DNA from: Hyphomicrobiaceae bacterium
GTDB taxonomy: Bacteria; Pseudomonadota; Alphaproteobacteria; Rhizobiales; Hyphomicrobiaceae
NCBI GenBank assembly: GCA_030655135.1
Contig: JAURWC010000020.1
Location: forward strand, 218,597-282,596
DNA length: 64,000 nucleotides
Direction: 5' to 3'
The translations under genes were made by a program, and so were the position numbers. The notes below the pieces were generated by a model. That model was not told where the DNA came from and did not search any database. It saw nothing but the letters and a program-made list of their open reading frames with translations. This document shows positions 7,815-17,004 of this stretch, piece after piece (the stretch's first letter is position 1; every line of letters begins with the position of its first letter).

Positions 7815-9599
7815 TCAACCGGTTAATTGCGACGGCTCGACGGCGAACAGGCTGTCGGCGCCGGCCGTGACGGTTTCCGCCAGGCCGGGGCCGGCGGTGC
7901 TGATGTTCTCAGCGAAGAAGCGCGCGATGGCGACGGCGTTGCCGGCGGAGCCGTTGGCATCGCGGACAGCCGCCAGGGCGCCCTTGGCAAGATAGTGTCC
8001 GCCGCAGGCGAGGCCGAACAAGCGCAGGTAGGGCGTGGCACCGGCCAGAGCGTTTTCCATTTTGCCGTTGGCGAGCGCCTGGCCCATGAAGGCGGTGGCG
8101 TCTTCCAGCGCCCGCAGCGTGGCGGCCATGCGTTCGCCCATGCGACCGAACTCGGGCCGGTTGGACTTTTGCACGTCGCTGACGGTTTCACGCAGCTCGG
8201 CCAGGTAGGCCTTCACCACGGCGCCGTTGCCGAGTGGCAGCTTGCGCACGACGAGATCGATCGACTGGATGCCATTCGTCCCCTCGTAGATCGGCAGGAT
8301 GCGGGCGTCGCGATAATATTGTGCCGCGCCCGTCTCCTCGATGAAGCCCATGCCGCCGTGGATCTGCACGCCGAGCGAGGCCACCTCGCAACCGATGTCG
8401 GTGGAGAAGGCCTTGGCGATGGGCGTCAACAGCGCGGCTGTGGCGGCGGCCGCCCGGCGCTCCTCCTCGCTGGGTGCGCGGTGCGAGATGTCGATCTCGC
8501 GCGCGGTGACGAGGCAGATGCAGCGGGCCGCCTGGGTCAGCGCCTTCATCGTCAGCAGCGAGCGGCGGATGTCGGCATGTTCGACGATCGCGCCCATTTC
8601 CCCCGGCTGCGACGATGCGGTGCGGCCCTGCTTGCGGTCGTGGGCATAGGCGATCGCGTGCTGTGTGGCGCGCTCGGCCACCGCCACGCCCTGCACGCCG
8701 ACCGCGAGGCGGGCGGCGTTCATCATGATAAACATGGTGTTGAGGCCGCGGTTCTCCTGGCCGACGAGGTAGCCGATTGCGCCATCCTTCTCGCCGAACT
8801 TCATGACGCACGTCGGGCTGGCGTGGATGCCAAGCTTGTGTTCGAGGCCGGCGCAGACGACGTCGTTGCGCGCGCCCGGCGAGCCGTCGCCGTTCAACAG
8901 GTATTTCGGCACGAGGAAAAGCGAGATGCCCTTGGTGCCGGCGGGTGCGTCCGGCAGGCGGGCCAGCACCATGTGGATGATGTTGCCGGCCATCTCGTGC
9001 TCGCCGTACGTGATGAAGATCTTGGTGCCGAACAGGCGATACGTGCCGTCGCCTTGAGGCACGGCCTTGGTTTTTACCGCGGCGAGATCGGAGCCCGCCT
9101 GCGGCTCGGTGAGGTTCATCGTGCCGGTCCATTCGCCGGAGATCATCTTCGGCAGATAGGCGGCTTTCAGGGCGTCGGAGCCGTCGGCGTGCAGCGCGTC
9201 GATGGCGCCTTGCGTCAGCAGCGGGCACAGACCGAACGACAGGTTCGCGGCGTTCCAGATCTCGCATGCGGCCATCGACACAACGCTCGGCAGGCCCTGG
9301 CCGCCGAATTCTTCCGGGCACGGCAGCGCGCTCCAGCCGCCTTCCGCGAACTGGCGGTAGGCTTCTTTCCAGCCGGGCGGCGTGTTGACCTTGCCGTCGA
9401 CCAGTTTGGAGGCGGTCTTGTCGCCGACCTTGTTCAACGGATCGAGCACTTCGGCGCCGAATTTTCCAGCCTCCTCCACGACGGCGCGGATCGTATCTTC
9501 GTCCAGGCCGTCATAGATGCCTGAGGCGATCAGCCCGTCGAGACCAACGGCCGTCTTGAGCGCGAACACGATGTCGTCTACTGGAGCGGCATAAGCCAT
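7815..9599 (-). CDS. Acyl-CoA dehydrogenase with extended C-terminal domain (DmdC-like)
   Basis: 594-aa FAD-dependent acyl-CoA dehydrogenase. FAD-binding and substrate segments are seen as MNLTEPQAGSDLAAVKT (about 157-173) and GTKIFITYGEHEM. IYEGTNGIQSIDLV holds the catalytic Glu region typical of the long (about 590 aa) group that includes 3-methylmercaptopropionyl-CoA dehydrogenase DmdC. An extra C-terminal helical domain of about 130 residues follows. The substrate could be a medium or short acyl-CoA; DMSP catabolism is not supported because no other dmd gene is seen. It is probably co-transcribed with the enoyl-CoA hydratase downstream. Confidence 0.9.
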   Translation of the reverse strand: MAYAAPVDDIVFALKTAVGLDGLIASGIYDGLDEDTIRAVVEEAGKFGAEVLDPLNKVGDKTASKLVDGKVNTPPGWKEAYRQFAEGGWSALPCPEEFGGQGLPSVVSMAACEIWNAANLSFGLCPLLTQGAIDALHADGSDALKAAYLPKMISGEWTGTMNLTEPQAGSDLAAVKTKAVPQGDGTYRLFGTKIFITYGEHEMAGNIIHMVLARLPDAPAGTKGISLFLVPKYLLNGDGSPGARNDVVCAGLEHKLGIHASPTCVMKFGEKDGAIGYLVGQENRGLNTMFIMMNAARLAVGVQGVAVAERATQHAIAYAHDRKQGRTASSQPGEMGAIVEHADIRRSLLTMKALTQAARCICLVTAREIDISHRAPSEEERRAAAATAALLTPIAKAFSTDIGCEVASLGVQIHGGMGFIEETGAAQYYRDARILPIYEGTNGIQSIDLVVRKLPLGNGAVVKAYLAELRETVSDVQKSNRPEFGRMGERMAATLRALEDATAFMGQALANGKMENALAGATPYLRLFGLACGGHYLAKGALAAVRDANGSAGNAVAIARFFAENISTAGPGLAETVTAGADSLFAVEPSQLTG

Positions 9600-9753
9600 G
9601 GCGTTCCTCGTTAAAGTGGGCCGGTTGAGCGGGCCTCGTTGAGCGGGTGTTCAGGCGTTGCCGTTGCTTCGACCATTATGTGCGGCACCAATCGCGACGA
9701 ACTTTAGGCTGACCGCGTGGCGCGGCAAAGCCGAAAGAGGAATGCCAGGACCC

Positions 9754-10725
9754 ATGTCAGTCATAGCGGCCACCCCGGATGCGATCAGCGAGGCGGCGGC
9801 CCTGTTGCGGTCGGGTGCGCTCGTCGCGTTTCCGACAGAGACGGTTTACGGGCTGGGGGCGGATGCCACCAATGGCGCGGCCGTCGCCTCGATCTTCGAA
9901 GCGAAGGGGCGGCCGCATTTCAATCCGCTGATCGTGCACGTGGCCGACATCAGCGTGGCACACCGGCTGGCGTACATTCCGGACGGCGCCCAGCGCATTG
10001 CCGAAGCATTCTGGCCGGGGCCGGTGACCCTGGTCTTGAAGCGGCGGCCGGACAGCGGCTTGTCAGATCTTGTGTCGGCGGGGTTGGATACGGTTGCTTT
10101 GAGAATGCCGGATCATCCAATCGCGCGCAGCCTGCTGGTCGCGGCGGGACGGCCGCTTGCGGCACCCTCGGCCAACCGGTCGGGCCACGTCAGCCCGACG
10201 CAGGCGCAGCATGTGGCTGACGACCTTGGTGACAAGGTCGCGATGGTGCTGGACGGAGGGGCCACGGCACACGGCATCGAAAGCACGATCATCGACGCCT
10301 CAAGTGAGCGGCACGTGATGTTGCGCTCAGGATCGGTGCCGGGGCTGGTCATCGAGCAAGCGCTCGGCCTGAAGCTTGTGCGGTCGCTGCAGGCGGAGAG
10401 CTTGAAGCCGCGGGCGTCCGGTCAGCTCGCCAGCCACTATGCCCCGCGCGCTAGGGTGCGGCTGAACGTGACCCACGGCTTTACGGAGGGCGAGGCGGTG
10501 CTGGCGTTCGGCCCGTTCGAAGCGGCCCGGCATCGCGCGGTGAGCGGGCCGTTTATCAATCTGAGCGAGCGGGCCGATTTGATCGAGGCGGCGGCGAACC
10601 TGTTCGCAGCGTTGCGCAAGCTGGACGCCCTGGGCGTGCCGTCGATCGCCGTGACACCGATACCGGAACAGGGGCTCGGCGAAGCCATCAACGACCGGCT
10701 GACGCGGGCGGCTGCACCGCGGTAG
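9754..10725 (+). CDS. L-threonylcarbamoyladenylate synthase (Sua5/YrdC family)
   Basis: 323 aa. Makes threonylcarbamoyl-AMP from threonine, bicarbonate and ATP, the first step of the tRNA t6A37 modification. The YrdC domain (residues about 1-200) shows FPTETVYGLGADA, KGRPHFNPLIVHV and PLAAPSANRSGHVSPTQ. The additional C-terminal Sua5 domain (about 235-320) makes this the long Sua5 type, not short TsaC. ATG 9754 (MSVIAATPD) is chosen: AAGAGG lies 13 bases and AGGA three bases upstream. ATG 9742 is possible too. It is transcribed away from the acyl-CoA dehydrogenase gene. Confidence 0.93.
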   Translation: MSVIAATPDAISEAAALLRSGALVAFPTETVYGLGADATNGAAVASIFEAKGRPHFNPLIVHVADISVAHRLAYIPDGAQRIAEAFWPGPVTLVLKRRPDSGLSDLVSAGLDTVALRMPDHPIARSLLVAAGRPLAAPSANRSGHVSPTQAQHVADDLGDKVAMVLDGGATAHGIESTIIDASSERHVMLRSGSVPGLVIEQALGLKLVRSLQAESLKPRASGQLASHYAPRARVRLNVTHGFTEGEAVLAFGPFEAARHRAVSGPFINLSERADLIEAAANLFAALRKLDALGVPSIAVTPIPEQGLGEAINDRLTRAAAPR

Positions 10726-11037
10726 CGGCACCGTATGGGGCGGCACGTATGATTTTCGCCAGGCAAATGGGCGGATTGTGAACCATCGCCTTCAACCGAG
10801 GCCCCTCCCCTCGATGGGAGGGGTTGGGGTGGGGCATGACGTTTAGGGGGGAGGAAGCGTCAACCCAAATCGGTGCTGGAAACCGTATTGCTGCCGTGTG
10901 CACAAAAATTTCGCCGTCGCCTCCGTCAAGCGACCGCAGCGTTGAGCCAGATCGACGGTGTCGTGGGTGCCCGCCTCCGCGGGCATGACGTTGTGGGTGG
11001 ATCGAGGCGCGCGCTACGATTGGCACCGGCCACGCCG
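10726..11037. repeat. Intergenic region between convergent genes with short hairpin repeats
   Basis: No gene supported in these 312 bp. It contains a CCCTCCC / GGGAGGGG repeat with a following TTGGGGTGGGGCATGAC at about 10802-10841. It also holds a hairpin TGCCCGC-CTCC-GCGGGCA at 10968-10985 followed by TGACGTT. Both resemble dispersed alphaproteobacterial intergenic repeats. They sit between the 3' ends of sua5 and the cyclopropane synthase gene and may end both transcripts. Confidence 0.55.
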
Positions 11038-12354
11038 CTAACGATACAAATCCGCGCGGGTATTGGGGACGGCGGGGGCGCGCTTGACGCTCTTGGAGGC
11101 CAGGACCTGGAAGAGACGGGCCGAGCCGCGATTGAAGACGATGGAGCAGCCGGCCAGGTAGGCAACGTAGATCCGGTACTTGTCTTCGCCGACGAGCTTG
11201 ATCGCCTCGTCGCGGCGCGCCACGAGACGGTCGTGCCAGAGCCGGGTGGTCAGCTCGTAGTGTTTGCGCCAGCCCTCGACATCGAGAACCTCCATGCCTG
11301 CGCGTTCCATCTCGGCGACCGTGTTGCCCACGTCGTCCAGGGCGCCGCCAGGGAAGATGTATTTCGCCAGCGCCCGCTGCTCGGGGCGGACCTTTTCCGG
11401 CATCCAGCGGCCGGGGCGCTTGGCGCGGCGCGAGATGGCGTGATTGAGGAACAGGCCGTCTTCGCTGAGCAGCGAGCGTACCTTGCGCATGTAGCGCGCG
11501 TTGTTTTCCAGGCCGATGGCCTCGTACATGCCGACCGAGGCGATCTTGTCGAACGTACCCGTCAAGTTCGCGTAGTCGATGAACTGGAACGTCACGCGAT
11601 CCTGCAGGCCGAGGCGGTTGACCTTCTCCTGCGCGTAGGCCAGCTGCTCTTTCGACAGCGTGATGCCATGCGCCTTGACGCCGTGATGCTTGGCGGCGTG
11701 GCACACGAGAGCGCCCCAGCCCGAGCCGATATCAAGAAAGCGCTCGCCCGGCTTCAGGCGCAGCTTGCGGCACACCATCTCCAGCTTGTCGAACTGCGCC
11801 TGTTCGAGCGTGTTGCCCCAGTCGGTGAAGTAGGCGCAGGTGTAGACCATCTCCGGATCGAGGAAGAGCGCGTAGAATTCGTTCGACAGGTCGTAGTGGA
11901 AGGAGATGTAGGCGGTGTTGTCGCGACGGGTCTCGACGCGGCCGATGATGTCGCCGCCGAAGCCCTGCTCGTCGCGGGCGTCTTCAGGCTTGGCGAACAG
12001 GAAGGGCTTGAGCTTGTAGGCGAGCTTCAGGGCTTCGGCCAGTTTGATGCGCGTCGAGGGACGGCCCTCGCGGTTGAGGGCAACGCCGAAATCAATGAGC
12101 GAGCCGCCGGAATAATCGATGCCCTTGTCGACGTAGTGGCGGATGATGGTGTCGAGCTTCGGTGAGCGCAGGATGGAGCCGATGACGCCGGCGCTGGCGA
12201 TGGACAGCTCGAACGGGCCCGTGACGTTGCGGCCGAGAGGAATGCGCGAACCGTCCCACAAGCGAACGGAGGCGTTGAGATCGAGCTTATCGGCGAGCCC
12301 GCGCACCAGCGACGTTGCCGCGTCAAGCCGCGCCTGTTCCTGAGATGCCGTCAT
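11038..12354 (-). CDS. cfa: Cyclopropane-fatty-acyl-phospholipid synthase (first copy)
   Basis: 438-aa SAM-dependent methyltransferase that adds a methylene bridge across the double bond of unsaturated acyl chains in membrane phospholipids. The start at 12354 (MTASQEQARLD) is preferred to an upstream in-frame start at 12396. The SAM motif FLDIGSGWGALVCHAA is at about residue 203. YDLSNEFYALFLDPEMVYTCAYF precedes it. KYIFPGG and the C-terminal YRIYVAYLAGCSIVF with the acyl-binding helix are typical. A second, more compact homologue lies at 37941-39188; the two are diverged paralogues, not recent duplicates. Stands alone between intergenic repeats. Confidence 0.92.
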   Translation of the reverse strand: MTASQEQARLDAATSLVRGLADKLDLNASVRLWDGSRIPLGRNVTGPFELSIASAGVIGSILRSPKLDTIIRHYVDKGIDYSGGSLIDFGVALNREGRPSTRIKLAEALKLAYKLKPFLFAKPEDARDEQGFGGDIIGRVETRRDNTAYISFHYDLSNEFYALFLDPEMVYTCAYFTDWGNTLEQAQFDKLEMVCRKLRLKPGERFLDIGSGWGALVCHAAKHHGVKAHGITLSKEQLAYAQEKVNRLGLQDRVTFQFIDYANLTGTFDKIASVGMYEAIGLENNARYMRKVRSLLSEDGLFLNHAISRRAKRPGRWMPEKVRPEQRALAKYIFPGGALDDVGNTVAEMERAGMEVLDVEGWRKHYELTTRLWHDRLVARRDEAIKLVGEDKYRIYVAYLAGCSIVFNRGSARLFQVLASKSVKRAPAVPNTRADLYR

Positions 12355-12431
12355 AACCCCGCCTTCCGCCGGTTTGTGCCCGCGCACTTGCAGCATAGGG
12401 CGGCGCGGGAGGCAAGAGCGACGGCTTGGAT

Positions 12432-12455
12432 GGGGTCAGACCGAGGTCTGACCCC
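12432..12455. repeat. 24-bp palindrome, GGGGTCAGACC family
   Basis: Two 11-base arms GGGGTCAGACC / GGTCTGACCCC around GA. It is identical over 24 bases to the copy at 37907-37930 and close to the one at 6902-6927. It lies between the cfa start and the 3' end of the beta-lactamase-like gene. Confidence 0.8.
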
Positions 12456-12550
12456 GAAAGCTTACGCAGCGAGCCTCACGCCGGCGGCTACGATCCGGCA
12501 ACGCGGGTACGGAGGCGCAGGGATGGCGGCGCGTCGACCTTACTGTCTGA

Positions 12551-13564
12551 CTACCTGCCCACCCGCTGCAGGCTCTCGACAGCTAGCCGGGCTACCGCGG
12601 CATGCGCCGCCGCTCGTCCTTTCGACTCGGCCAGCGAGCCGGCGAGATAGACAGCGATGGCGAACCTGCGGCCGTCGGGCAAGGTGACGATACCGATATC
12701 GTTAGTGGCGTGGTTGAGCCCGGCAGCGCTTGGGCCTGATCCCGTCTTGTGCGCAAGACGGGCGCCATCGGGCAAGCCGGCCTTTATCCGGTCCAAGCCG
12801 GTTTTCGTCTCCGTCATGATCTTGTCGAGCAGCGCGGCATGCGCGGGCTCGCGCAACCAATTGCCTTTGGCCAGCCCTTCGAGGAAGGCGACGGCGGCGT
12901 CGGGTGTGGCAGCGTCGCGCGTATCGGTGAGCGTTGCCTCCAGCCGTTTACGCCGCTCCGCTGCCGGAATGGCGTCGATGTCGCGCTGGAACTTCGCCAG
13001 GTCGATCGGCTCGTCCCAGGAAAAACCGGCGAGGCCGAGGATTTCGGGCTGGAAAACGCGCTCATAGCGATCGATCGAGATGCCCGCAATACCGCCGCCG
13101 GTGAGCATCGCGTTGAGCACGTGCGGCCCGCCGATGATCCGCAGCAGCAGATCGGCGGCCGTGTTGTCGCTGTCGCCAGTGGAGCGGGCGATGAGGTCCC
13201 GCAGCGGATAGTCCTGCCGCTCGCCCTTGAAGGCTTCGGCAAGCGGGCTGTGATAGAGTGAAAGGTCGTTGCGGGTCACCGGGATCGCCTGGTCGAGCGT
13301 AAACTTGCCCGCCTCGACAGCTTGAAGCACCCCGACCGCGAGCGGCAGCTTGAAGACGCTCTGCAGCGGGAAATATTCGCCGCCCCGATACGACCAGCGC
13401 TTGCCGTCCTTCAGGTCGATCAGCCCTACGCCGAGCCGGCCCGTCGCCTGCTTCTCGATCGCCCTGATACCGGACTCGAGCTTGGCCCTATCCCAGTCGG
13501 CGAGCGCGGGTGCTGCGGCAAACCACACGAGAGTGGCAACCGCGTACATTAGCCGGGTCGACAT
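12551..13564 (-). CDS. Class A beta-lactamase-like serine hydrolase
   Basis: 337-aa exported serine hydrolase of the penicillin-recognising fold. The signal peptide is MSTRLMYAVATLVWFAAAPALA. The active-site motifs are SVFK (Ser-x-x-Lys), GDSDNTA (SDN loop) and HKTGSG (KTG box). The omega-loop region reads AERRKRLEATL then DTRDAATP. It lacks the canonical ExxLN spacing of TEM/CTX-M enzymes, so the deacylating Glu is uncertain and true beta-lactamase activity needs testing. The start at 13564 with GGAGCAGGC just upstream fits. The open frame to 14326 is spurious because it overlaps fadI. The gene begins 17 bases after the fadI stop on the same strand and may be the last gene of that operon. 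Confidence 0.8.
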   Translation of the reverse strand: MSTRLMYAVATLVWFAAAPALADWDRAKLESGIRAIEKQATGRLGVGLIDLKDGKRWSYRGGEYFPLQSVFKLPLAVGVLQAVEAGKFTLDQAIPVTRNDLSLYHSPLAEAFKGERQDYPLRDLIARSTGDSDNTAADLLLRIIGGPHVLNAMLTGGGIAGISIDRYERVFQPEILGLAGFSWDEPIDLAKFQRDIDAIPAAERRKRLEATLTDTRDAATPDAAVAFLEGLAKGNWLREPAHAALLDKIMTETKTGLDRIKAGLPDGARLAHKTGSGPSAAGLNHATNDIGIVTLPDGRRFAIAVYLAGSLAESKGRAAAHAAVARLAVESLQRVGR

Positions 13565-13581
13565 GCCTGCTCCATGCCGCT

Positions 13582-14889
13582 TTACGCAGCGAGCCGCACG
13601 TCGGCGGCTTTGGCGCTTTCCAGGATCGCCGCGACGCCCATGCCGCCGGCGGTGCAGACGGAGATGAGGCCGCGGCCGCCGTTCTCGGACAGGAGCTTGG
13701 CGAGGTTGGCGACGATGCGGGCGCCGGTGGCGGCGAAGGGATGGCCGAAGGCGATCGAGGAGCCCTTCACGTTCATCTTGGAGCGGTCGATGGAGCCGAG
13801 CGGCTGGTCCTTGCCGAGGTACTTCTTGCAGTACTCCGGGTCTTCCCAGGCGCGCAGTGTGGCGAGAACCTGGGCGGCGAAGGCTTCGTGGATCTCGTAG
13901 AAATCGAAGTCCTGCAGCTTGAGGCCGGCACGGTCGAGCATCTTGGAGACGGCGATGGTGGGCGCCATCAGCAGGCCCTCCCCGGCGACGAAGTCGTTGG
14001 CTGCCGTCTGCGCGAACGTCAAATAGGCCTGGATGGGCAGGCCGTGCTGCGTAGCCCACTCCTCCGAGCAAAGCAGCACGCACGAGGCACCATCCGTCAG
14101 GGGCGTGGAGTTGGCAGCCGACAGCGTGCCGCGGTCGGACTTCTCGAACGCGTTCTTCAAGGTGGCCAGTTTGTCGAGGCTGATGTCCTCGCGCATGTTG
14201 TTGTCTTTGTAGACGCCGGCGCAGGGCACGATCAGGTCGTCCATGTAGCCGGAGCGATAGGCTTCGGCGGCCTTGCGGTGGCTTTCGAACGCCAACTGGT
14301 CCTGGTCGGCGCGCGAGATATGCCACTGCTGCGCCATCAACTCACAATGCTGGCCCATGGAGAGACCGGTGCGCGGTTCGGATACGCTCGGCGGCTGGGG
14401 AGCCAGTTCGGCGGGCGAGAAGCCCTTGAAGACCTTCAGCTTGTCCATCGGCGTCTTGGCCTGGCCCACCTGATTGAGGCGTCCAGCGAACTTTTTGGAG
14501 AACACGATCGGCGGGTCGGACGTGGTGTCGGAGCCGACGGCGATGCCGCTTTCGATCTCGCCCGTGGCGATCTTGGCGCCGATGCCCATGGCCGCCTGCA
14601 GGGACGTGCCGCAGGCCTGCACCAGCGTGATGCCCGGCGTGGAGGTCGCGAGCTTGGTGTTGAGCACGGCCTCGCGCGCGATGTTGAAGTCCTTCGAATG
14701 CGAGACGACGGCGCCGCCGACGACTTCGTCGATGTGCACGCCCTTCAGCTTGTACTTGTCGACGAGGCCGTTGAGGGCCGCGCTCATCATGTCGAGGTTC
14801 GACAGGTCGGCGTAGAGCGTGTTGGACCGGCAGAAGGGAATGCGGACGCCGCCGACGATGACGACCCGGCGAATGGTGGGCTGGTTCAT
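13582..14889 (-). CDS. fadI: Acetyl-CoA acyltransferase (3-ketoacyl-CoA thiolase)
   Basis: 435-aa thiolase that cleaves 3-ketoacyl-CoA with CoA in the last step of beta-oxidation. The acylated Cys is in LVQACGTSLQAAM (about residue 93). The C-terminal catalytic parts are EIHEAFAAQVLATL (His), SSIAFGHPFAATGAR (GHP His) and SVCTAGGMGVAAI (second Cys). ATG 14889 is chosen, with GGAG seven bases upstream; a TTG two codons earlier is possible. Length and the conserved C-terminal block match the FadI type that pairs with FadJ. It lies third in the fadE-fadJ-fadI operon. The symbol is given by family and context. Confidence 0.9.
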   Translation of the reverse strand: MNQPTIRRVVIVGGVRIPFCRSNTLYADLSNLDMMSAALNGLVDKYKLKGVHIDEVVGGAVVSHSKDFNIAREAVLNTKLATSTPGITLVQACGTSLQAAMGIGAKIATGEIESGIAVGSDTTSDPPIVFSKKFAGRLNQVGQAKTPMDKLKVFKGFSPAELAPQPPSVSEPRTGLSMGQHCELMAQQWHISRADQDQLAFESHRKAAEAYRSGYMDDLIVPCAGVYKDNNMREDISLDKLATLKNAFEKSDRGTLSAANSTPLTDGASCVLLCSEEWATQHGLPIQAYLTFAQTAANDFVAGEGLLMAPTIAVSKMLDRAGLKLQDFDFYEIHEAFAAQVLATLRAWEDPEYCKKYLGKDQPLGSIDRSKMNVKGSSIAFGHPFAATGARIVANLAKLLSENGGRGLISVCTAGGMGVAAILESAKAADVRLAA

Positions 14890-14977
14890 GGACAACTCCA
14901 GAGATCAAATGCCCTGCGATGCTGGCGGGCGTGCACGTTGAGATATGTCAGTTGCCGTTTACTCGGCGGCGAGGACT

Positions 14978-16987
14978 TTATTCCGCGGCAAGGCCGATGC
15001 GCGGCGGTTCCACCTGGTGCGTGGCGCGATAGTGCAGCGGGCCGCCGCGGAACGGAGCAAAGCCGGTGCCGAAGATGACGCCGGCGTCGACCAGATCGGC
15101 GGTTTCCACCACGCGCTCGTCGAGCGCGCGTTGCGCCTCGTTGATCAGCGGCTCGACCAGTTCCTTGCCCAGCGCCTCAAGCTCGCGCTTGTCGTAGGTC
15201 TTCTCGCCCTTCTCGGCGCGGCCGTCTTTCCACTTGTAGAAGCCTTCGCCGGTCTTCTTGCCGAGGCGGCCGGATTGCACCAGCGCGTCGAGGCGCGAAC
15301 CCTCCGGCGAAATGCCGAGGATCTTGCCGACGTGGGCGCAGACGTCGAGGCCGACGTTGTCGGCCAGTTCGATCGGGCCCATGGGCATGCCGAACACGCG
15401 GGCGGCTTCGTCGATCTTCTCCTTCTCCTCGCCCTTTTCCAGACGCGCCATGGCGGCCATCATGTAGGGAGCGAGCAGGCGGTTGACCAGGAAGCCGGGA
15501 ACGCTCTTGGCGATGAGCGGGAACTTGCCGATGGCGGTGACGAAGGACGCAGCCTTCTGGATGTCTTCCTCGCGCGATTGCTTGCCGCGCACCACTTCGA
15601 CGAGCGGCATCTGCGGCACGGGCGAGAAGAAGTGGATGCCCACGAGACGGCCCGGATCCTTCAGCGGCTGGGCGATATCCTCGATCATCAGCGAGGACGT
15701 GTTGGTGGCCATGACGGCGCCCGGCTTCATCTTGGTCTCGAGGTCGGCGAACAGCTTCTGCTTCACCTCGAGTTTTTCGACGATCGCTTCGATGACGACG
15801 TCGGCGCGGGAAATGCCCTGGCCCGTGGGATCGGAGATCAGACGCGTCTTGGCGGCAGTGCGCGTAGCGCGTGTCTTGAACTTGCGGGCGAACAGCTTGC
15901 CTTGCGAGGCGATGCCCTTGGCCAGCTGCTCGGCCGACAGATCCTGCAGCGTGACTTCCATGCCGGAGGCGACGCAGACGCCGGCGATGTCGGCACCCAT
16001 GGTGCCGGCGCCGATGACGTGCACGCGCACCGGCTTCCAGCCGAGGCCCTTGGGCGCCTGAGCCTTCAGCTCTTCTGACAGCTTGAAAACGCGGCGCAGG
16101 TTGCGCGACGTGTCCGACACCATCAGCGGCGCGAAGTAGCGCGTCTCAGCGGCCTTCATGCCCTCGTAGTCGCCGCCGTACTTCTCGAACAGGTCGATGA
16201 GACGGAACGGCGCGGGATAGTGATCCTCGCGTGCTTTCTTACCGGTTTCTTCGCGCATCTTGCGAGAGAGCAGCCCCCGAGCAGGCCACATCGCCGCAAA
16301 CGACTTCGGCGCGCCGGCCGGCTTGGACTTGCGCTTCTGCAGCACGGCCTTGCGGGCAGCCCAGTGCAGTGCGCCGCGGGAGGCGACGAGTTCGTCGATG
16401 AAGCCCATGCCGCGCGCTGCCGAAGCGCGGATCATGCCGCCGGTCAGCATGTTGGTCATGGCGGCCATGGCGCCGGCGGAGCGGATGGAGCGGGCCGTGC
16501 CGTTGAAGCCGGGGAAGATGCCGAGCTTCACTTCGGGGAAGCCGACGCGCGTGTCGTCGTCGCGCGTGGCGATGCGGTAATGGCAGGCCAGCACCAGCTC
16601 GAAACCGCCGCCGACGCAGACGCCGTGGATCGCGGCGACGACCGGCACCGGCATCTTCTCGATACGATCGAGCATGATGTTGACGGGGCGGATGTTCTCC
16701 GTCACCTGGGCTTCGGTCTGGAAGGCTTCGAACTCGTTGATGTCGGCGCCGACGATGAAACCCTTCTCCTTGCCGGAGAGGATGACGAGGCCGCGCACGG
16801 ACTTGTCGCGCGCGCCCTGCTCCACCGCCGAAACGATGCGCTCCAGCTCTTCGATGGGGCGGCGGCCGAGCGCGTTGGCGGAGGCGCCTTCGCGATCGAA
16901 CGTGGCCCAGGCGATGCCTTCGTTGTCGATTTCATAGCGCCAGTCCTTCAGGGCGAGGGCCGGTGCGTTCCGGGATGCGTCAGACAT
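14978..16987 (-). CDS. fadJ: Fatty-acid oxidation multifunctional protein (enoyl-CoA hydratase / 3-hydroxyacyl-CoA dehydrogenase)
   Basis: 669-aa fused enzyme. The N-terminal crotonase domain (about 1-250) has KGFIVGADINEF and AIHGVCVGGGFELVLACHYRI. The NAD-binding hydroxyacyl dehydrogenase domain (about 310-490) begins VHVIGAGTMGADIAGVCVASG and has IHFFSPVPQMPLVEVV. The C-terminal dehydrogenase helical domain shows GFLVNRLLAPYMMAA and KTGEGFYKW. It performs hydration and NAD-dependent oxidation of acyl-CoA and works with FadI. Seventeen bases separate its start from the fadE stop, indicating one transcript. Confidence 0.93.
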   Translation of the reverse strand: MSDASRNAPALALKDWRYEIDNEGIAWATFDREGASANALGRRPIEELERIVSAVEQGARDKSVRGLVILSGKEKGFIVGADINEFEAFQTEAQVTENIRPVNIMLDRIEKMPVPVVAAIHGVCVGGGFELVLACHYRIATRDDDTRVGFPEVKLGIFPGFNGTARSIRSAGAMAAMTNMLTGGMIRASAARGMGFIDELVASRGALHWAARKAVLQKRKSKPAGAPKSFAAMWPARGLLSRKMREETGKKAREDHYPAPFRLIDLFEKYGGDYEGMKAAETRYFAPLMVSDTSRNLRRVFKLSEELKAQAPKGLGWKPVRVHVIGAGTMGADIAGVCVASGMEVTLQDLSAEQLAKGIASQGKLFARKFKTRATRTAAKTRLISDPTGQGISRADVVIEAIVEKLEVKQKLFADLETKMKPGAVMATNTSSLMIEDIAQPLKDPGRLVGIHFFSPVPQMPLVEVVRGKQSREEDIQKAASFVTAIGKFPLIAKSVPGFLVNRLLAPYMMAAMARLEKGEEKEKIDEAARVFGMPMGPIELADNVGLDVCAHVGKILGISPEGSRLDALVQSGRLGKKTGEGFYKWKDGRAEKGEKTYDKRELEALGKELVEPLINEAQRALDERVVETADLVDAGVIFGTGFAPFRGGPLHYRATHQVEPPRIGLAAE

Positions 16988-17004
16988 TTGGGGTCTCCCT
17001 ACTC

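Noticed and set aside
7827..9524. Long plus-strand frame of 565 aa
   Set aside because: Opposite-strand shadow of the acyl-CoA dehydrogenase gene, created by high G+C; His/Arg/Gly-rich with no known domain.
7815..9599. DMSP demethylation pathway gene
   Set aside because: Length resembles DmdC, but no dmdA, dmdB or dmdD is near; called only as a general acyl-CoA dehydrogenase.
13565..14326. N-terminal extension of the beta-lactamase-like protein (591-aa frame)
   Set aside because: It lies antisense-free but in another frame inside fadI; the signal peptide and ribosome site place the true start at 13564.
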